A stretch of 44,309 nucleotides of DNA. Source: Alphaproteobacteria bacterium (lineage in GTDB: Bacteria; Pseudomonadota; Alphaproteobacteria; Reyranellales; Reyranellaceae). A program made the position numbers and the translations under genes. The stretch is taken from the NCBI GenBank assembly GCA_019635875.1, contig JAHBYP010000016.1, positions 1-44,309 on the forward strand, given 5' to 3'. The notes under the pieces are model-generated. The model had not been told where the DNA came from and searched no databases. It was given only the letters and a program-made list of their open reading frames with translations. Each line of letters starts with the position of its first letter. The stretch's first letter is position 1. Shown here in pieces: positions 7,833 to 16,114 of the stretch.

Positions 7833-10800
7833 ATGCCCATCGCCGCGGTTAGCCTCGACGACAAATACGCCCTCGAACGGGGCCGGGTCTTCCTCACCGG
7901 CACGCAGGCGCTGGTGCGCCTGCCGATGATGCAGCGCCAGCGCGACGTTGCCGCGGGCTTGAACACTGCCGGGTACATCTCCGGCTATCGCGGCTCGCCG
8001 CTGGGCGGGCTCGACCAGGCGCTGTGGCAGGCCAGGAAGTTCGTCGAGCGGAACCACATCCAGTTCGACCCCGGCACCAACGAGGACCTCGCCGCCACGG
8101 CGATCTGGGGCACGCAGCAGATCCATCTGGTGCCCGACCCGAAATACGACGGCGTCTTCGCCATGTGGTACGGCAAGGGCCCGGGCGTCGATCGCAGCGG
8201 CGACGTCTTCAAGCACGCCAACATCAACGGCACGTCGAAGCACGGCGGCGTGCTGGCGCTGGCCGGCGACGACCATATGGCCAAGTCGTCGACCATCGCG
8301 CACCAGAGCGAGTTCGCCTTCGTCGACGCCATGATGCCGGTGATCAATCCGGCCGGCGTGCAGGACTTCCTCGACCTGGGCCTGCACGGCTGGGCGATGT
8401 CGCGCTACAGCGGCTGCTGGGTGGGCTTCAAGGTGATCGGCGAGACCGCCGACACCTCGGCCTCGGTCCATGTCGATCCGCAGCGCGTCGACATTGTCAT
8501 GCCCGGCGACTTCGAAATGCCCCCGGGTGGGCTGAACCTGCGCTTCCCCGACGATTTCCTCGAGCAGGAGCGTCGTCTGCATCTGTTCAAGCTGCCGGCG
8601 GCGCACGCCTATTGGCGCGCCAACAGGCTCGATCGCGTCATGGTCGGTGCGCCCGATGCCAAACTCGGCATCGTCACCACGGGCAAGGCCTATCTCGACG
8701 TGCGCCAGGCGCTCGACGAGCTGGGCATCGACGAGAGCGAGGCGCGAAGACTCGGGCTTGCGATCTACAAGGTCGGCCTGACCTGGCCGATCGAGCCGCA
8801 GAACCTCATGCGCTTCGCCGAGGGCAAGCGCGAGCTGCTGGTCGTCGAGGAAAAGCGCTCGCTGATGGAGCAGCAGATCAAGGACCTGCTGTTCAACCTG
8901 CCGGCCGCCCAGCGCCCGCGCGTCGTCGGCAAGACCGACGAGAGCGGCGCGCCGCTGATGCCGACCTGCGGCGAGATCGTGCCGCTGCACCTCGCGCAGG
9001 TGATCGCCGACCGCCTCGGCATCGAGGCGCGCGGCGAACGCCTGAGCCAGAAGCTCGAGGCGCTGGCCCGCCGCCGCGGCGCGCCGGCGCGCAACACGCC
9101 GGCGATGTCGCGCGTGCCCTATTTCTGCTCGGGCTGCCCGCACAACACCTCGACCAAGGTGCCCGAGGGCTCGATCGCCATGGCCGGCATCGGCTGCCAC
9201 TACATGGCGCTGTGGATGGACCGCCAGACCACCGGCTTCACCCAGATGGGCGGCGAAGGCGCCTCGTGGGTCGGCCTGTCGAAGTTCACCAGCACGCCGC
9301 ATATCTTCCAGAACATCGGCGACGGCACCTACTTCCACTCCGGCTATCTCGCGATCCGCCACGCCGTCGCGACCAGGACCAACATCACCTACAAGATCCT
9401 CTACAACGACGCCGTCGCCATGACCGGCGGCCAGCGCCACGACGGCGATCTCTCGCCGTGGAAGATCAGCCGCCAGGTCCATTCGGAAGGTGTCGGCCGT
9501 ATCGCGCTGGTCACCGACGATCCGGACAAGTATCCGCCGGGCCTCGACTGGGCGCCGATCACCACATTCCATCCGCGCGCCGATCTCGACGCCGTGCAGC
9601 AGGAGCTCAGGCAGTGGCCGGGCGTCTCGGCGCTGATCTACGACCAGACCTGCGCCGCCGAGAAGCGCCGCCGGCGCAAGCGCGGCACCTTCCCCGATCC
9701 GCAGAAGCGCGTGTTCATCAACGAGGCGGTATGCGAGGGCTGCGGCGACTGCTCGGCGAAGTCGAACTGCGTTTCCGTCGTGCCGATCGAGACAGAGTTC
9801 GGCCGCAAGCGCGCCATCGACCAGTCGAGCTGCAACAAGGATTTCTCCTGCCTCAACGGCTTCTGCCCAAGCTTCGTGACCATCGAGGGCGGCCGCCTGC
9901 GCAAGGGCAAGGGCTCGGAGGCGAAGCCGACGGCCGGTGACTGGCCCGGGCTGCCGCAGCCGAACCTGCCGGAGATCGGCGAGCGGCCCTTCAGCATGCT
10001 GGTGACCGGCATCGGCGGCACCGGCGTCGTCACCATCGGCGCGCTGCTGGGCATGGCCGCGCACCTGGAGGGCAAGGGCTGCGCCGTGCTCGACATGGCG
10101 GGCCTGGCGCAGAAGGGCGGTGCGGTGATCAGCCATGTGCGCATCGCCGGGAGGCCCGAGGACATCCACGCCGTGCGCATCGCCGCCGGCGGCGCCGACC
10201 TGTTGCTGGGCTGCGACGTCGTCGTCGCCGCCGCGCAGGACGCGCTGAGCAAGGTCGAGAAAGGCGTGACCCACGCCGTCATCAACACGCACGAGACCAT
10301 CACCGGCGACTTCACCCGCAACCCCAACATGGAGTTCCCGGGCAGGCTGCTGCGGATGTCGATCGAGGCGGCGGCCGGTGCCGAGGCATGCTCCTTCGTC
10401 GACGCCAATCGCATCGCCACGGCGCTGATGGGTGATTCGATCGCATCGAACCTCTTCATGCTGGGCTACGCCTGGCAGAAGGGCCTGGTGCCGATGTCGG
10501 CGGAGGCGATCGAGCGCGCCATCGAGCTCAACGGGGCGGCGATCGAGATGAACAAGCAGGCCTTCCTGTGGGGCCGCCGCGCCGCGCACGACCTCGCCGC
10601 GGTCGAGAAGCTGATCGCACCGCCGGCGTCCATCGCGCGCCTGCGGCAGACCTCGACCAGTCTGGCCGAGATCGTCGAGGCCCGGGTGAAGCTGCTGAGC
10701 GCCTACCAGGACGCCGCCTACGCCCAACGCTACAGCGCCATGATCGACAAGGTGCGGGCCGCGGAGGCTTCGCGTGCGCCCGGCATGAGCGGCCTGCCGG

Positions 10801-11318
10801 AGGCCGTGGCGCGCAACTACGCCCGGCTGCTGGCCTACAAGGACGAATACGAGGTCGCGCGCATGCACGCCGACCCGGCCTTCGCCCGCGCCATCGCCCA
10901 GCAGTTCGAGGGCGACTACCGGATCAAGTTCCACCTCGCGCCGCCGATGATCGCCGACCGCGACGACAAGACCGGCCATCTGATCAAGCAGCAGTTCGGC
11001 TCGTGGATGATGTCGGCGTTCCGCGTGCTCAGGCACCTGAAGTTCCTGCGCGGCACGAAGCTCGATGTCTTCGGCTGGACGGCCGAGCGGCGCATGGAGC
11101 GCCAGCTGATCGCCGACTACGAGGCGACGCTGGAGGAGATCCTCAACAAGCTGTCGCCCGCCAATCACGCCACGGCGCTGCGCCTGGCCAATCTGCCGGA
11201 CGAGATCCGCGGCTACGGCCACATCAAGGAGGCCAACGTCGCCAAGGCGCGCAAGGCCTGGGACACGCTGCTCGCCGCCTTCCGCAACCCCGCCTCGCTT
11301 CGCCAGGCAGCGGAATGA
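7833..11318 (+). CDS. Indolepyruvate:ferredoxin oxidoreductase, fused alpha-beta-gamma type
   Basis: A 1161-residue fusion of the 2-oxoacid:ferredoxin oxidoreductase superfamily. It oxidatively decarboxylates aryl- or branched-chain 2-oxoacids to acyl-CoA with TPP and Fe-S clusters. The N-terminal pyrimidine-binding half begins near GYISGYRGSPLGGLD (about 47-62). The TPP-binding core surrounds GIGCHYMALWMDRQ and GGEGASW (about 450-480). A cysteine-rich segment with CEGCGDC, a further Cys and SSCNKDFSCLNGFC lies at about 630-680. The C-terminal gamma-type domain opens VTGIGGTGVVTIGALLG (about 722). The ATG at 7833 has GGAGG about seven bases upstream. The stop overlaps the next gene's start by four bases (ATGA). 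Likely role is aromatic or branched-chain amino acid catabolism. Confidence 0.93.
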   Translation: MPIAAVSLDDKYALERGRVFLTGTQALVRLPMMQRQRDVAAGLNTAGYISGYRGSPLGGLDQALWQARKFVERNHIQFDPGTNEDLAATAIWGTQQIHLVPDPKYDGVFAMWYGKGPGVDRSGDVFKHANINGTSKHGGVLALAGDDHMAKSSTIAHQSEFAFVDAMMPVINPAGVQDFLDLGLHGWAMSRYSGCWVGFKVIGETADTSASVHVDPQRVDIVMPGDFEMPPGGLNLRFPDDFLEQERRLHLFKLPAAHAYWRANRLDRVMVGAPDAKLGIVTTGKAYLDVRQALDELGIDESEARRLGLAIYKVGLTWPIEPQNLMRFAEGKRELLVVEEKRSLMEQQIKDLLFNLPAAQRPRVVGKTDESGAPLMPTCGEIVPLHLAQVIADRLGIEARGERLSQKLEALARRRGAPARNTPAMSRVPYFCSGCPHNTSTKVPEGSIAMAGIGCHYMALWMDRQTTGFTQMGGEGASWVGLSKFTSTPHIFQNIGDGTYFHSGYLAIRHAVATRTNITYKILYNDAVAMTGGQRHDGDLSPWKISRQVHSEGVGRIALVTDDPDKYPPGLDWAPITTFHPRADLDAVQQELRQWPGVSALIYDQTCAAEKRRRRKRGTFPDPQKRVFINEAVCEGCGDCSAKSNCVSVVPIETEFGRKRAIDQSSCNKDFSCLNGFCPSFVTIEGGRLRKGKGSEAKPTAGDWPGLPQPNLPEIGERPFSMLVTGIGGTGVVTIGALLGMAAHLEGKGCAVLDMAGLAQKGGAVISHVRIAGRPEDIHAVRIAAGGADLLLGCDVVVAAAQDALSKVEKGVTHAVINTHETITGDFTRNPNMEFPGRLLRMSIEAAAGAEACSFVDANRIATALMGDSIASNLFMLGYAWQKGLVPMSAEAIERAIELNGAAIEMNKQAFLWGRRAAHDLAAVEKLIAPPASIARLRQTSTSLAEIVEARVKLLSAYQDAAYAQRYSAMIDKVRAAEASRAPGMSGLPEAVARNYARLLAYKDEYEVARMHADPAFARAIAQQFEGDYRIKFHLAPPMIADRDDKTGHLIKQQFGSWMMSAFRVLRHLKFLRGTKLDVFGWTAERRMERQLIADYEATLEEILNKLSPANHATALRLANLPDEIRGYGHIKEANVAKARKAWDTLLAAFRNPASLRQAAE

Positions 11319-12094
11319 GCTTGGCAGCCACCTTCCCCCGCCATGCGGGGGAAGGTAAGGGTGTCTGGGTTGCCGGTGTCGACGGCTGTCGTGGCGGCTG
11401 GATCGCCGCACGGCTGAATCTCAAGAGCGGCGAGTGGTGCTTCCAGTACGTGGCGTCCCTCGCGGACATCGCCGACAGCCCGCCGCAGCCGAAGGTCATC
11501 GCCATCGACATGCCGATGGGCTTCCTCGAGCAGGCCGAGCCCGGCGGCCGGGCCTGCGAGCGCGAAGCGCGGCGGCTGTTGAAGGGCAAGAGCAGCTCCG
11601 TATTCGCCGTGCCGGTGCGCGCCGTGCTCGACTCGCCCACCTACATCCACGCGCTGGCCGCCAACCGTGCCAGCTCCGATCACGGCCTGGGCCTGAGCAA
11701 GCAGGCCTGGCATCTCGTGCCCAAGATGTGCGAACTCGACGCGCTGCTGGGGAGTCGTTCGTCCTTGCACGAACGCGTTTTCGAAGCGCATCCGGAGCTC
11801 GCTTTCGCGCGCCTCAACAAAGGCGCACCCGTCCTCGCCTCGAAGAAAACCGAGGAAGGACGGCATAGCCGGCTTGCGCTGCTGGCCGCCGCCGGCTTCA
11901 AGCGCGTCGATGCGCGCTGGGCGGAATACCGCGCCACATGGAAGCTGCGGCGTACCGAAATCGCCGACGACGATGCCTATGATGCGCTGGCGGTATGCGT
12001 CACCGCGCGGCACATCGCCGAGCGCAACGACATCGTCCTGCCCTCGAAGCCTGACCGCGATTCCCGCGGCATCGAGATGGCGGTGCGCTACTGA
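11315..12094 (+). CDS. DUF429 domain-containing protein
   Basis: A 259-residue DUF429 protein. The family has an RNase H-like fold and unknown biochemical role. Recognisable pieces are VAGVDGCRGGWIAARL near the N-terminus, VIAIDMPMGFLEQ, and the C-terminal DDDAYDALAVCVTA with acidic residues placed as in RNase H-like folds. The ATG at 11315 overlaps the upstream stop as ATGA, so translation is probably coupled. No other in-frame start precedes the conserved VAGVDGCRGG. Residues 6-15 are therefore necessarily encoded by a short family C palindrome (11331-11357), a likely non-native insertion at the N-terminus. Confidence 0.85.
   Translation: MSLAATFPRHAGEGKGVWVAGVDGCRGGWIAARLNLKSGEWCFQYVASLADIADSPPQPKVIAIDMPMGFLEQAEPGGRACEREARRLLKGKSSSVFAVPVRAVLDSPTYIHALAANRASSDHGLGLSKQAWHLVPKMCELDALLGSRSSLHERVFEAHPELAFARLNKGAPVLASKKTEEGRHSRLALLAAAGFKRVDARWAEYRATWKLRRTEIADDDAYDALAVCVTARHIAERNDIVLPSKPDRDSRGIEMAVRY
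11331..11357. repeat. Family C palindrome, short copy (C5), inside a coding region
   Basis: CCTTCCCCCGCCATGCGGGGGAAGG is one perfect arm-hairpin of the family C element with loop CCAT. It is in frame near the 5' end of the DUF429 gene. Confidence 0.8.
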
Positions 12095-12113
12095 CGCTCG
12101 CGCATCACGGTCG

Positions 12114-12383
12114 TCAGATCATCCCCAGCGCCTGCTTGTAGACGTCGAGGATCGCCTCCTCCTCGTCGCGGTCGGCGGCGTCCATCTTCCGCAGGCTGAC
12201 GACCTTGCGCATGACCTTGACGTCGAAGCCGCCGCCCTTGGCCTCGCTGTAGACGTCGCGGATATCGCCGCCGATCGCCTTGCGTTCCTCCTCCAGCTTC
12301 TCGATGCGCTCGATGAAGCTCTTCAGGCGCTCGGCGGAGATGTTGCCGGGCTTGGTCTTGATGGGACGGCTGCCGTCGGGCAT
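12114..12383 (-). CDS. gapR: GapR-family DNA-binding domain protein (DUF2312)
   Basis: An 89-residue member of the DUF2312/UPF0335 family. In Caulobacter this family is GapR, a nucleoid-associated protein that encircles overtwisted DNA and assists topoisomerases ahead of replication and transcription. The coiled-coil helix ISAERLKSFIERIEKLEEER (about 15-34), followed by DIRDVYSEAKGGGFDVKVMR, is the family core and is full length. It is nearly exclusive to Alphaproteobacteria and supports that assignment. It converges on the DUF429 gene, with 19 bases between stops. An alternative frame from 12441 is a shadow. Confidence 0.93.
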   Translation of the reverse strand: MPDGSRPIKTKPGNISAERLKSFIERIEKLEEERKAIGGDIRDVYSEAKGGGFDVKVMRKVVSLRKMDAADRDEEEAILDVYKQALGMI

Positions 12384-12497
12384 GGCGCTCCTCGTCTGGG
12401 CTGCGGTTCGATGACAGCGACCGTACGGAGCCCCGCCCCACGCTTCAACGAAACGCGGCCTGCGAATGACGGGGATAACGGGGGTAAGAGCCCGCGA

Positions 12498-12788
12498 TCA
12501 GTGCTTGTGCTTTTCGAAGCCCTTCTGCTGGTCCGCGGAGGCTTCCTTCTGGTACTTCGCCTTCCACTCCTCGTAGGGCATGCCGTAGACCACCTCGCGC
12601 GCCCTGGGGTCGGGCATGTCGATGCCGCGCGACGTCGCCTCCTCGCGGTACCAGCGCGACAGGCAGTTGCGGCAGAAGCCGGCGAGGTTCATCAGGTCGA
12701 TGTTCTGCACGTCGGTGCGGCCCTTGAGATGCTCGACCAGCCGGCGGAATGCCGCCGCCTCGAGCTCGGTCCTGGTCTTGTCGTCCAT
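12498..12788 (-). CDS. DUF1244 domain-containing protein
   Basis: A 96-residue protein of the alphaproteobacterial/gammaproteobacterial DUF1244 family, of unknown function. Conserved features are AAAFRRLVEHLKGRTDVQNI, LMNLAGFCRNCLSRWY with the paired Cys, and YGMPYEEWKAKYQ. The CRNC pair could bind metal, but this is inference. The ATG at 12788 follows GGGAG about nine bases upstream. It lies 114 bases downstream of the gapR start on the same strand side and diverges from the gene at 12864. Confidence 0.9.
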   Translation of the reverse strand: MDDKTRTELEAAAFRRLVEHLKGRTDVQNIDLMNLAGFCRNCLSRWYREEATSRGIDMPDPRAREVVYGMPYEEWKAKYQKEASADQQKGFEKHKH

Positions 12789-12863
12789 GATGGCAACTCC
12801 CGTCCGGTTGCGCCGTTCGCCCTGGAGATAGTATAGCGCGCCCGCGAATGCGATAGAGGGCCC

Positions 12864-13211
12864 ATGCCGGCGAAGAAGAACCCGTTGAACCTCAACAATC
12901 TGCAGCTCAAGACGCTCACCCTGCTGCAGGAGCTGGCCCGCCATCCCGAGATCACGCGCAAGGACGAGGCGTCCGGCCAGGTCACCATCGACGAATTGCC
13001 GCGCCCCCACGGCAACCATTTCCATATCGGCCCGCGCGTGGTGATGAGCGCCAACGCCACCGGCCTGCACAACCCCTCGGTCTATCTCGCGCTGGCCCGC
13101 AAGGGGCTGGTGGCGCCGGCCGGTGGCATCGAAACCCCGACTCTCACGCCGGAGGGGCTGGGCTACGACACCGGCCTGCGCGACGTCATTCTGCTGGGCT
13201 CCGATCACTGA
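12864..13211 (+). CDS. Conserved small protein of unknown function
   Basis: A 115-residue soluble basic protein with no signal peptide or membrane segment. The N-terminal helix LNNLQLKTLTLLQELARHPE and the later VYLALARKGLV with TLTPEG loosely suggest a winged-helix-like helix-turn-helix followed by a hairpin, but I do not recognise the family. A His-rich stretch, PHGNHFHIGPRVV, lies mid-protein. Its last 26 bases overlap the 3' end of the convergent btuD gene. It diverges from the DUF1244 gene 75 bases away. Confidence 0.7.
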   Translation: MPAKKNPLNLNNLQLKTLTLLQELARHPEITRKDEASGQVTIDELPRPHGNHFHIGPRVVMSANATGLHNPSVYLALARKGLVAPAGGIETPTLTPEGLGYDTGLRDVILLGSDH

Positions 13212-13953
13212 TCGCGACCGGGATCGACGCCATCTCGAAGCGAGCGCCATAGACCCGTTCGAGCGTGTCGGGCGCCAATGCCGACCCGGGCGGGCCGTCG
13301 CCCACGACGCGCCCGTTCGCCAGCACCACGACGCGGTCGGCATAGCGCGATACCAGAGCGAGGTCGTGCAGCACCACGACGACGATCGCACCCCGCCCCG
13401 CCTCCTCGCGCAGCGCGTCCATCGCCGCGAGCTGCTGTGCCGGATCGAGGCTGGCCACCGGCTCGTCGGCCAGCAGCACCTCGGCCTCGGTCGCCAGGAT
13501 CCGTGCCAGGGCCAGCCGCGCCCGCTCGCCCGAGGACAGCATGTCGATGCGCCGGTCGGCGAATGAAGCGGTGTCGGTGCGTGCCATTGCCTTGGTGATC
13601 GCCGCCGCGTCGGCAGCGCGCGGCGTTTCCAGGCCCGCGCCGTGAGGCAGACGACCGAGCGCGACCATGTCGCGGCCGCTGAGTGGCCAGTGCGCGGCGG
13701 TGGCCTGCGGCAGATGGGCGATACGCCGGGCGCGCTCGCGGGGCGCCATGCTCTCCAGCATCGTGCCTGTCAGGCTCACCGCGCCACTGTCAGGCCGCTC
13801 GATACCAGCCAGCATGCGCAGCAGGGTCGACTTGCCCGCGCCGTTGGGACCGATGACGACGCAGAGCCGGCCCGGCTCGAGCGTCAGCTCGATCCCCTGG
13901 AGGATCATGTGCGCGCCCAGCTGATGACCGAGCGCGGCGGCAATCAGAGCCAT
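13186..13953 (-). CDS. btuD: Cobalamin ABC transporter ATP-binding protein
   Basis: A 255-residue ATPase of a FecE/BtuD-type importer that energises B12 (or iron-chelate) uptake at the inner membrane. The Walker A motif GPNGAGKST lies at about 34-42, the Q-loop in HLPQA, the ABC signature is LSSGERARLALAR, Walker B is EVLLADEPVASLD, and the switch His is in VVLHDLAL. The signature is LSSGE rather than the more usual LSGGE. It overlaps the permease gene by ten bases and is last in the riboswitch-headed operon. The cobalamin assignment comes from that operon. Confidence 0.9.
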   Translation of the reverse strand: MALIAAALGHQLGAHMILQGIELTLEPGRLCVVIGPNGAGKSTLLRMLAGIERPDSGAVSLTGTMLESMAPRERARRIAHLPQATAAHWPLSGRDMVALGRLPHGAGLETPRAADAAAITKAMARTDTASFADRRIDMLSSGERARLALARILATEAEVLLADEPVASLDPAQQLAAMDALREEAGRGAIVVVVLHDLALVSRYADRVVVLANGRVVGDGPPGSALAPDTLERVYGARFEMASIPVAISDRSPAE

Positions 13954-14939
13954 GGCGTCTGTCCACTGCGGCGCGCGCGCCATGCGAGCTGCCAGAGCAC
14001 CGGCGCGCCGAACAACGCCGTCATCACGCCGAGCGGCAATTCGCGGCCGGTGGGCAGCAGGCGCAGGGCGATGTCGGCGACCAGTACCAGCGCCGCGCCG
14101 GCCAGCGCCGAAGGCACCAGGCTGGCACCCGGCCTGTAGCGCACCAATGGCCGCACGGCGTGCGGCGCCATCAGGCCGACGAAGCCGACCACGCCCGACA
14201 CCGCCACGGCACCGCCAACCGCCAGCGCCGCGCCCGCGATCACCAGCCAGGCCATGCGGCGCGGATCGACGCCCAGGCCGCGCGCCGTCTCCTCGCCCAG
14301 CGCCAGCGCGTCGAGCCCGCGGCGCGACAGCATCAGCGGCAGGCAACCGAGCACGACGCAGGGCAGCGCCAATGCGACGTGGTCGAGGCCGCGATCGGCG
14401 ATCGAGCCCATCAGCCAGGTGCCGATCTCGTAGTAGGCATAGGGGTTGGGCGACAGGCCCAGCACCAGGGCCGTCGCGGCGCCGGCCAGCGCGTTGAGCG
14501 CCGCGCCGATCAGGATCAGCGTCGCAACCGTGGCGTCGCGGCCGGCGATCGCCAGCAGCAGGACGGCTCCCGCCGCGGCGCCGACGATCCCGGCGAGCGG
14601 CAGGGCCAGAGGCGTGGCGCCGGCATAGCCGCCATAGAAGGTCAGCACCGCACCGAGCGCCGCCGTCGCCGAGATGCCGGTGATGCCCGGCTCGGCCAGC
14701 GGGTTGCGCAGCAGGCCCTGCATCGCCGCGCCGGCAAGGCCCAGCGCGCCGCCGATGATGACACCGAGCACGGCGCGCGGCAGGCGCAGCTCGATCAGGA
14801 TCAGCGCCATCGGCGAATCGCGACCGGCCAGCGCGTCGGCGATCGCGGCGAGCGGCGCGAAGCCCGTCGGGCCGACGGCGATCGAGACCGCGAACAGCAC
14901 AAGGACGAAGGCGCCCAGGCCGGCGATGACGCCCCTCAT
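13944..14939 (-). CDS. btuC: Cobalamin ABC transporter permease
   Basis: A 331-residue FecCD/BtuC-family inner-membrane permease with about ten hydrophobic segments. RLPRAVLGVIIGGALGLAG followed by MQGLLRNPLAEPGITG (about 72-90) is the family signature, and the C-terminal VGFVGLMAPHAVR is the cytoplasmic loop that contacts the ATPase. It starts downstream of repeat B1, which separates it from btuF by about 190 bases, and overlaps btuD by ten bases. Expected partners are BtuD and BtuF. Confidence 0.92.
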   Translation of the reverse strand: MRGVIAGLGAFVLVLFAVSIAVGPTGFAPLAAIADALAGRDSPMALILIELRLPRAVLGVIIGGALGLAGAAMQGLLRNPLAEPGITGISATAALGAVLTFYGGYAGATPLALPLAGIVGAAAGAVLLLAIAGRDATVATLILIGAALNALAGAATALVLGLSPNPYAYYEIGTWLMGSIADRGLDHVALALPCVVLGCLPLMLSRRGLDALALGEETARGLGVDPRRMAWLVIAGAALAVGGAVAVSGVVGFVGLMAPHAVRPLVRYRPGASLVPSALAGAALVLVADIALRLLPTGRELPLGVMTALFGAPVLWQLAWRARRSGQTPWL

Positions 14940-14949
14940 CGCCAGGCCT

Positions 14950-15103
14950 CCTTCTCCCCGCGAAGGCGGGGAGAAGGTGCCCGAAGGGCGGATGAGGGGC
15001 TTCGCGGAGTCTCAACAACGACGACATCGGTTGTTGTGCGAGGAAGCCCCTCATCCGCCTCGCTAGCGCTCGGCACCTTCTCCCCGCCTTCGCGTGGAGA
15101 AGG
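14950..15103. repeat. Family B long composite palindrome, copy B1
   Basis: A 154-base inverted repeat between btuF and btuC. Each end is itself a hairpin (CCTTCTCCCCGCGAAGGCGG and on; mirrored at the far end). The inner arms GGATGAGGGGCTTC and its complement enclose further small hairpins (GCCCGAAGGGC and an ACAAC/GTTGT stem). It would fold as a multi-branched cruciform or RNA. A second copy is at 27751. Confidence 0.92.
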
Positions 15104-15132
15104 AATCAACGCCAAATCCAAGAGCCCCGCCC

Positions 15133-16023
15133 TCATCGCTTCAGCGTCTCGCGCGCGGCGGTCAGGCGTCGCAGCGCCTCCAGGTTTTGCGGCCCGCCGC
15201 AGAGCCACAGGCTGTGCGGCATCACCAGGGTGCGCGCGCCGGCGAAGGCGCGGCGCGCGGCGCGATGGGTCATCATCTGCTCGGCGAGCGACGGGCGGTC
15301 GCTGGTCTTCCCGTCGAGGATCAGCAAGTCGGGCGCAGCCAGGACCAGCTCTTCCATCGCGATCGGGACGAAGAGCGACAGGCCCCGCTCGGCCGCAAGG
15401 TTGCGCCAGCCGGCGATACGCAGCAGGCCGTCGGCGTTGGTGCCGCGGCCCAGCGTCATGCCGTTTGCCTGGTAGATCGCGGCCACCGGGCTGGTCGGTC
15501 CGACGCTCCTTGTCAGCCGGGCGATGCTCTCGCGTAGCGAGGCGGCGAGGTCGCGCGCGGCCTCCGGCCGGCCCAGCGCCTCGCCGATCCTGGCGATGTG
15601 ATCGAGCGTGGCCTCGACATTGCCCGCCTCGGACAGTTCCAGGGTCGGCACGCCGGCCAGCCGCAGCGTCTTGCGCAGCGACGGCGTGATCAAATCGTCG
15701 ATGATCAGCAGATCCGGCCGCAGCGCGAGGATCTCCTCCGCGCGCTTGCGCACCGGCGGCAGGGCCCGCGCCTCGCGCCAGCGCGGCGAGATGCGCGGGT
15801 CGTGCGAGAGGTCGCTGACGCCGACGAGTTGGCCGGGCGCGGCCATCGCCAGGACAAGCTGGTCGAGGCAGAGGTTGAGCGAAACGACTCGCTTCGGTAG
15901 GTCGGCCCCCTGCGCGCACGTCGCCGCGCCGAGCAGGCACGCAGCGACGAGGCAGCTGATCAGACGCGAGATGCGGACCGACGTGACCGGCTCCCGGGGC
16001 AATGTCGGATGGGATTGAATCAC
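15133..16023 (-). CDS. btuF: Cobalamin ABC transporter substrate-binding protein
   Basis: A periplasmic binding protein of the BtuF/FepB (TroA-like) fold. After a hydrophobic export segment (SRLISCLVAACLLGAATCA) the mature part begins with KRVVSLNLCLDQLVLAM and contains VGVSDLSHDPRISP and RPDLLIIDD, typical of B12/iron-chelate receptors. The start is uncertain: there is no ATG between repeat A3 and the signal peptide. GTG 16023 (296 residues) is chosen; TTG 16002 is also possible. The ATG at 16140 would overlap btuB and read through the repeat, and is rejected. It lies between btuB and btuC in the riboswitch operon. Confidence 0.85.
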   Translation of the reverse strand: MIQSHPTLPREPVTSVRISRLISCLVAACLLGAATCAQGADLPKRVVSLNLCLDQLVLAMAAPGQLVGVSDLSHDPRISPRWREARALPPVRKRAEEILALRPDLLIIDDLITPSLRKTLRLAGVPTLELSEAGNVEATLDHIARIGEALGRPEAARDLAASLRESIARLTRSVGPTSPVAAIYQANGMTLGRGTNADGLLRIAGWRNLAAERGLSLFVPIAMEELVLAAPDLLILDGKTSDRPSLAEQMMTHRAARRAFAGARTLVMPHSLWLCGGPQNLEALRRLTAARETLKR

Positions 16024-16027
16024 ACTG

Positions 16028-16090
16028 TCATCCCGGGCGCAGCGAGGGATCCTCGCGCCGACGAAAGATCCCTCGCGGTGCTCGGGATGA
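16028..16090. repeat. Family A palindromic repeat, copy A3
   Basis: Arms at 16028-16051 and 16067-16090 with a 15-base loop. It occupies the space between the end of the proposed btuF start region and the btuB stop (16115), inside the B12 operon. Confidence 0.9.
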
Positions 16091-16114
16091 CATGAAGGCC
16101 CGGCGCGTCCCGCC

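Noticed and set aside
7794..11411. A very long open frame antisense to the indolepyruvate oxidoreductase
   Set aside because: It is a high-GC shadow of the real gene; its translation is Arg/His/Val-rich, without domains, and the sense strand has clear family motifs.
14950..15103. CRISPR-like or tandem repeat array
   Set aside because: The repeats are isolated inverted pairs in different gene gaps, not regularly spaced direct repeats; no cas gene is present.
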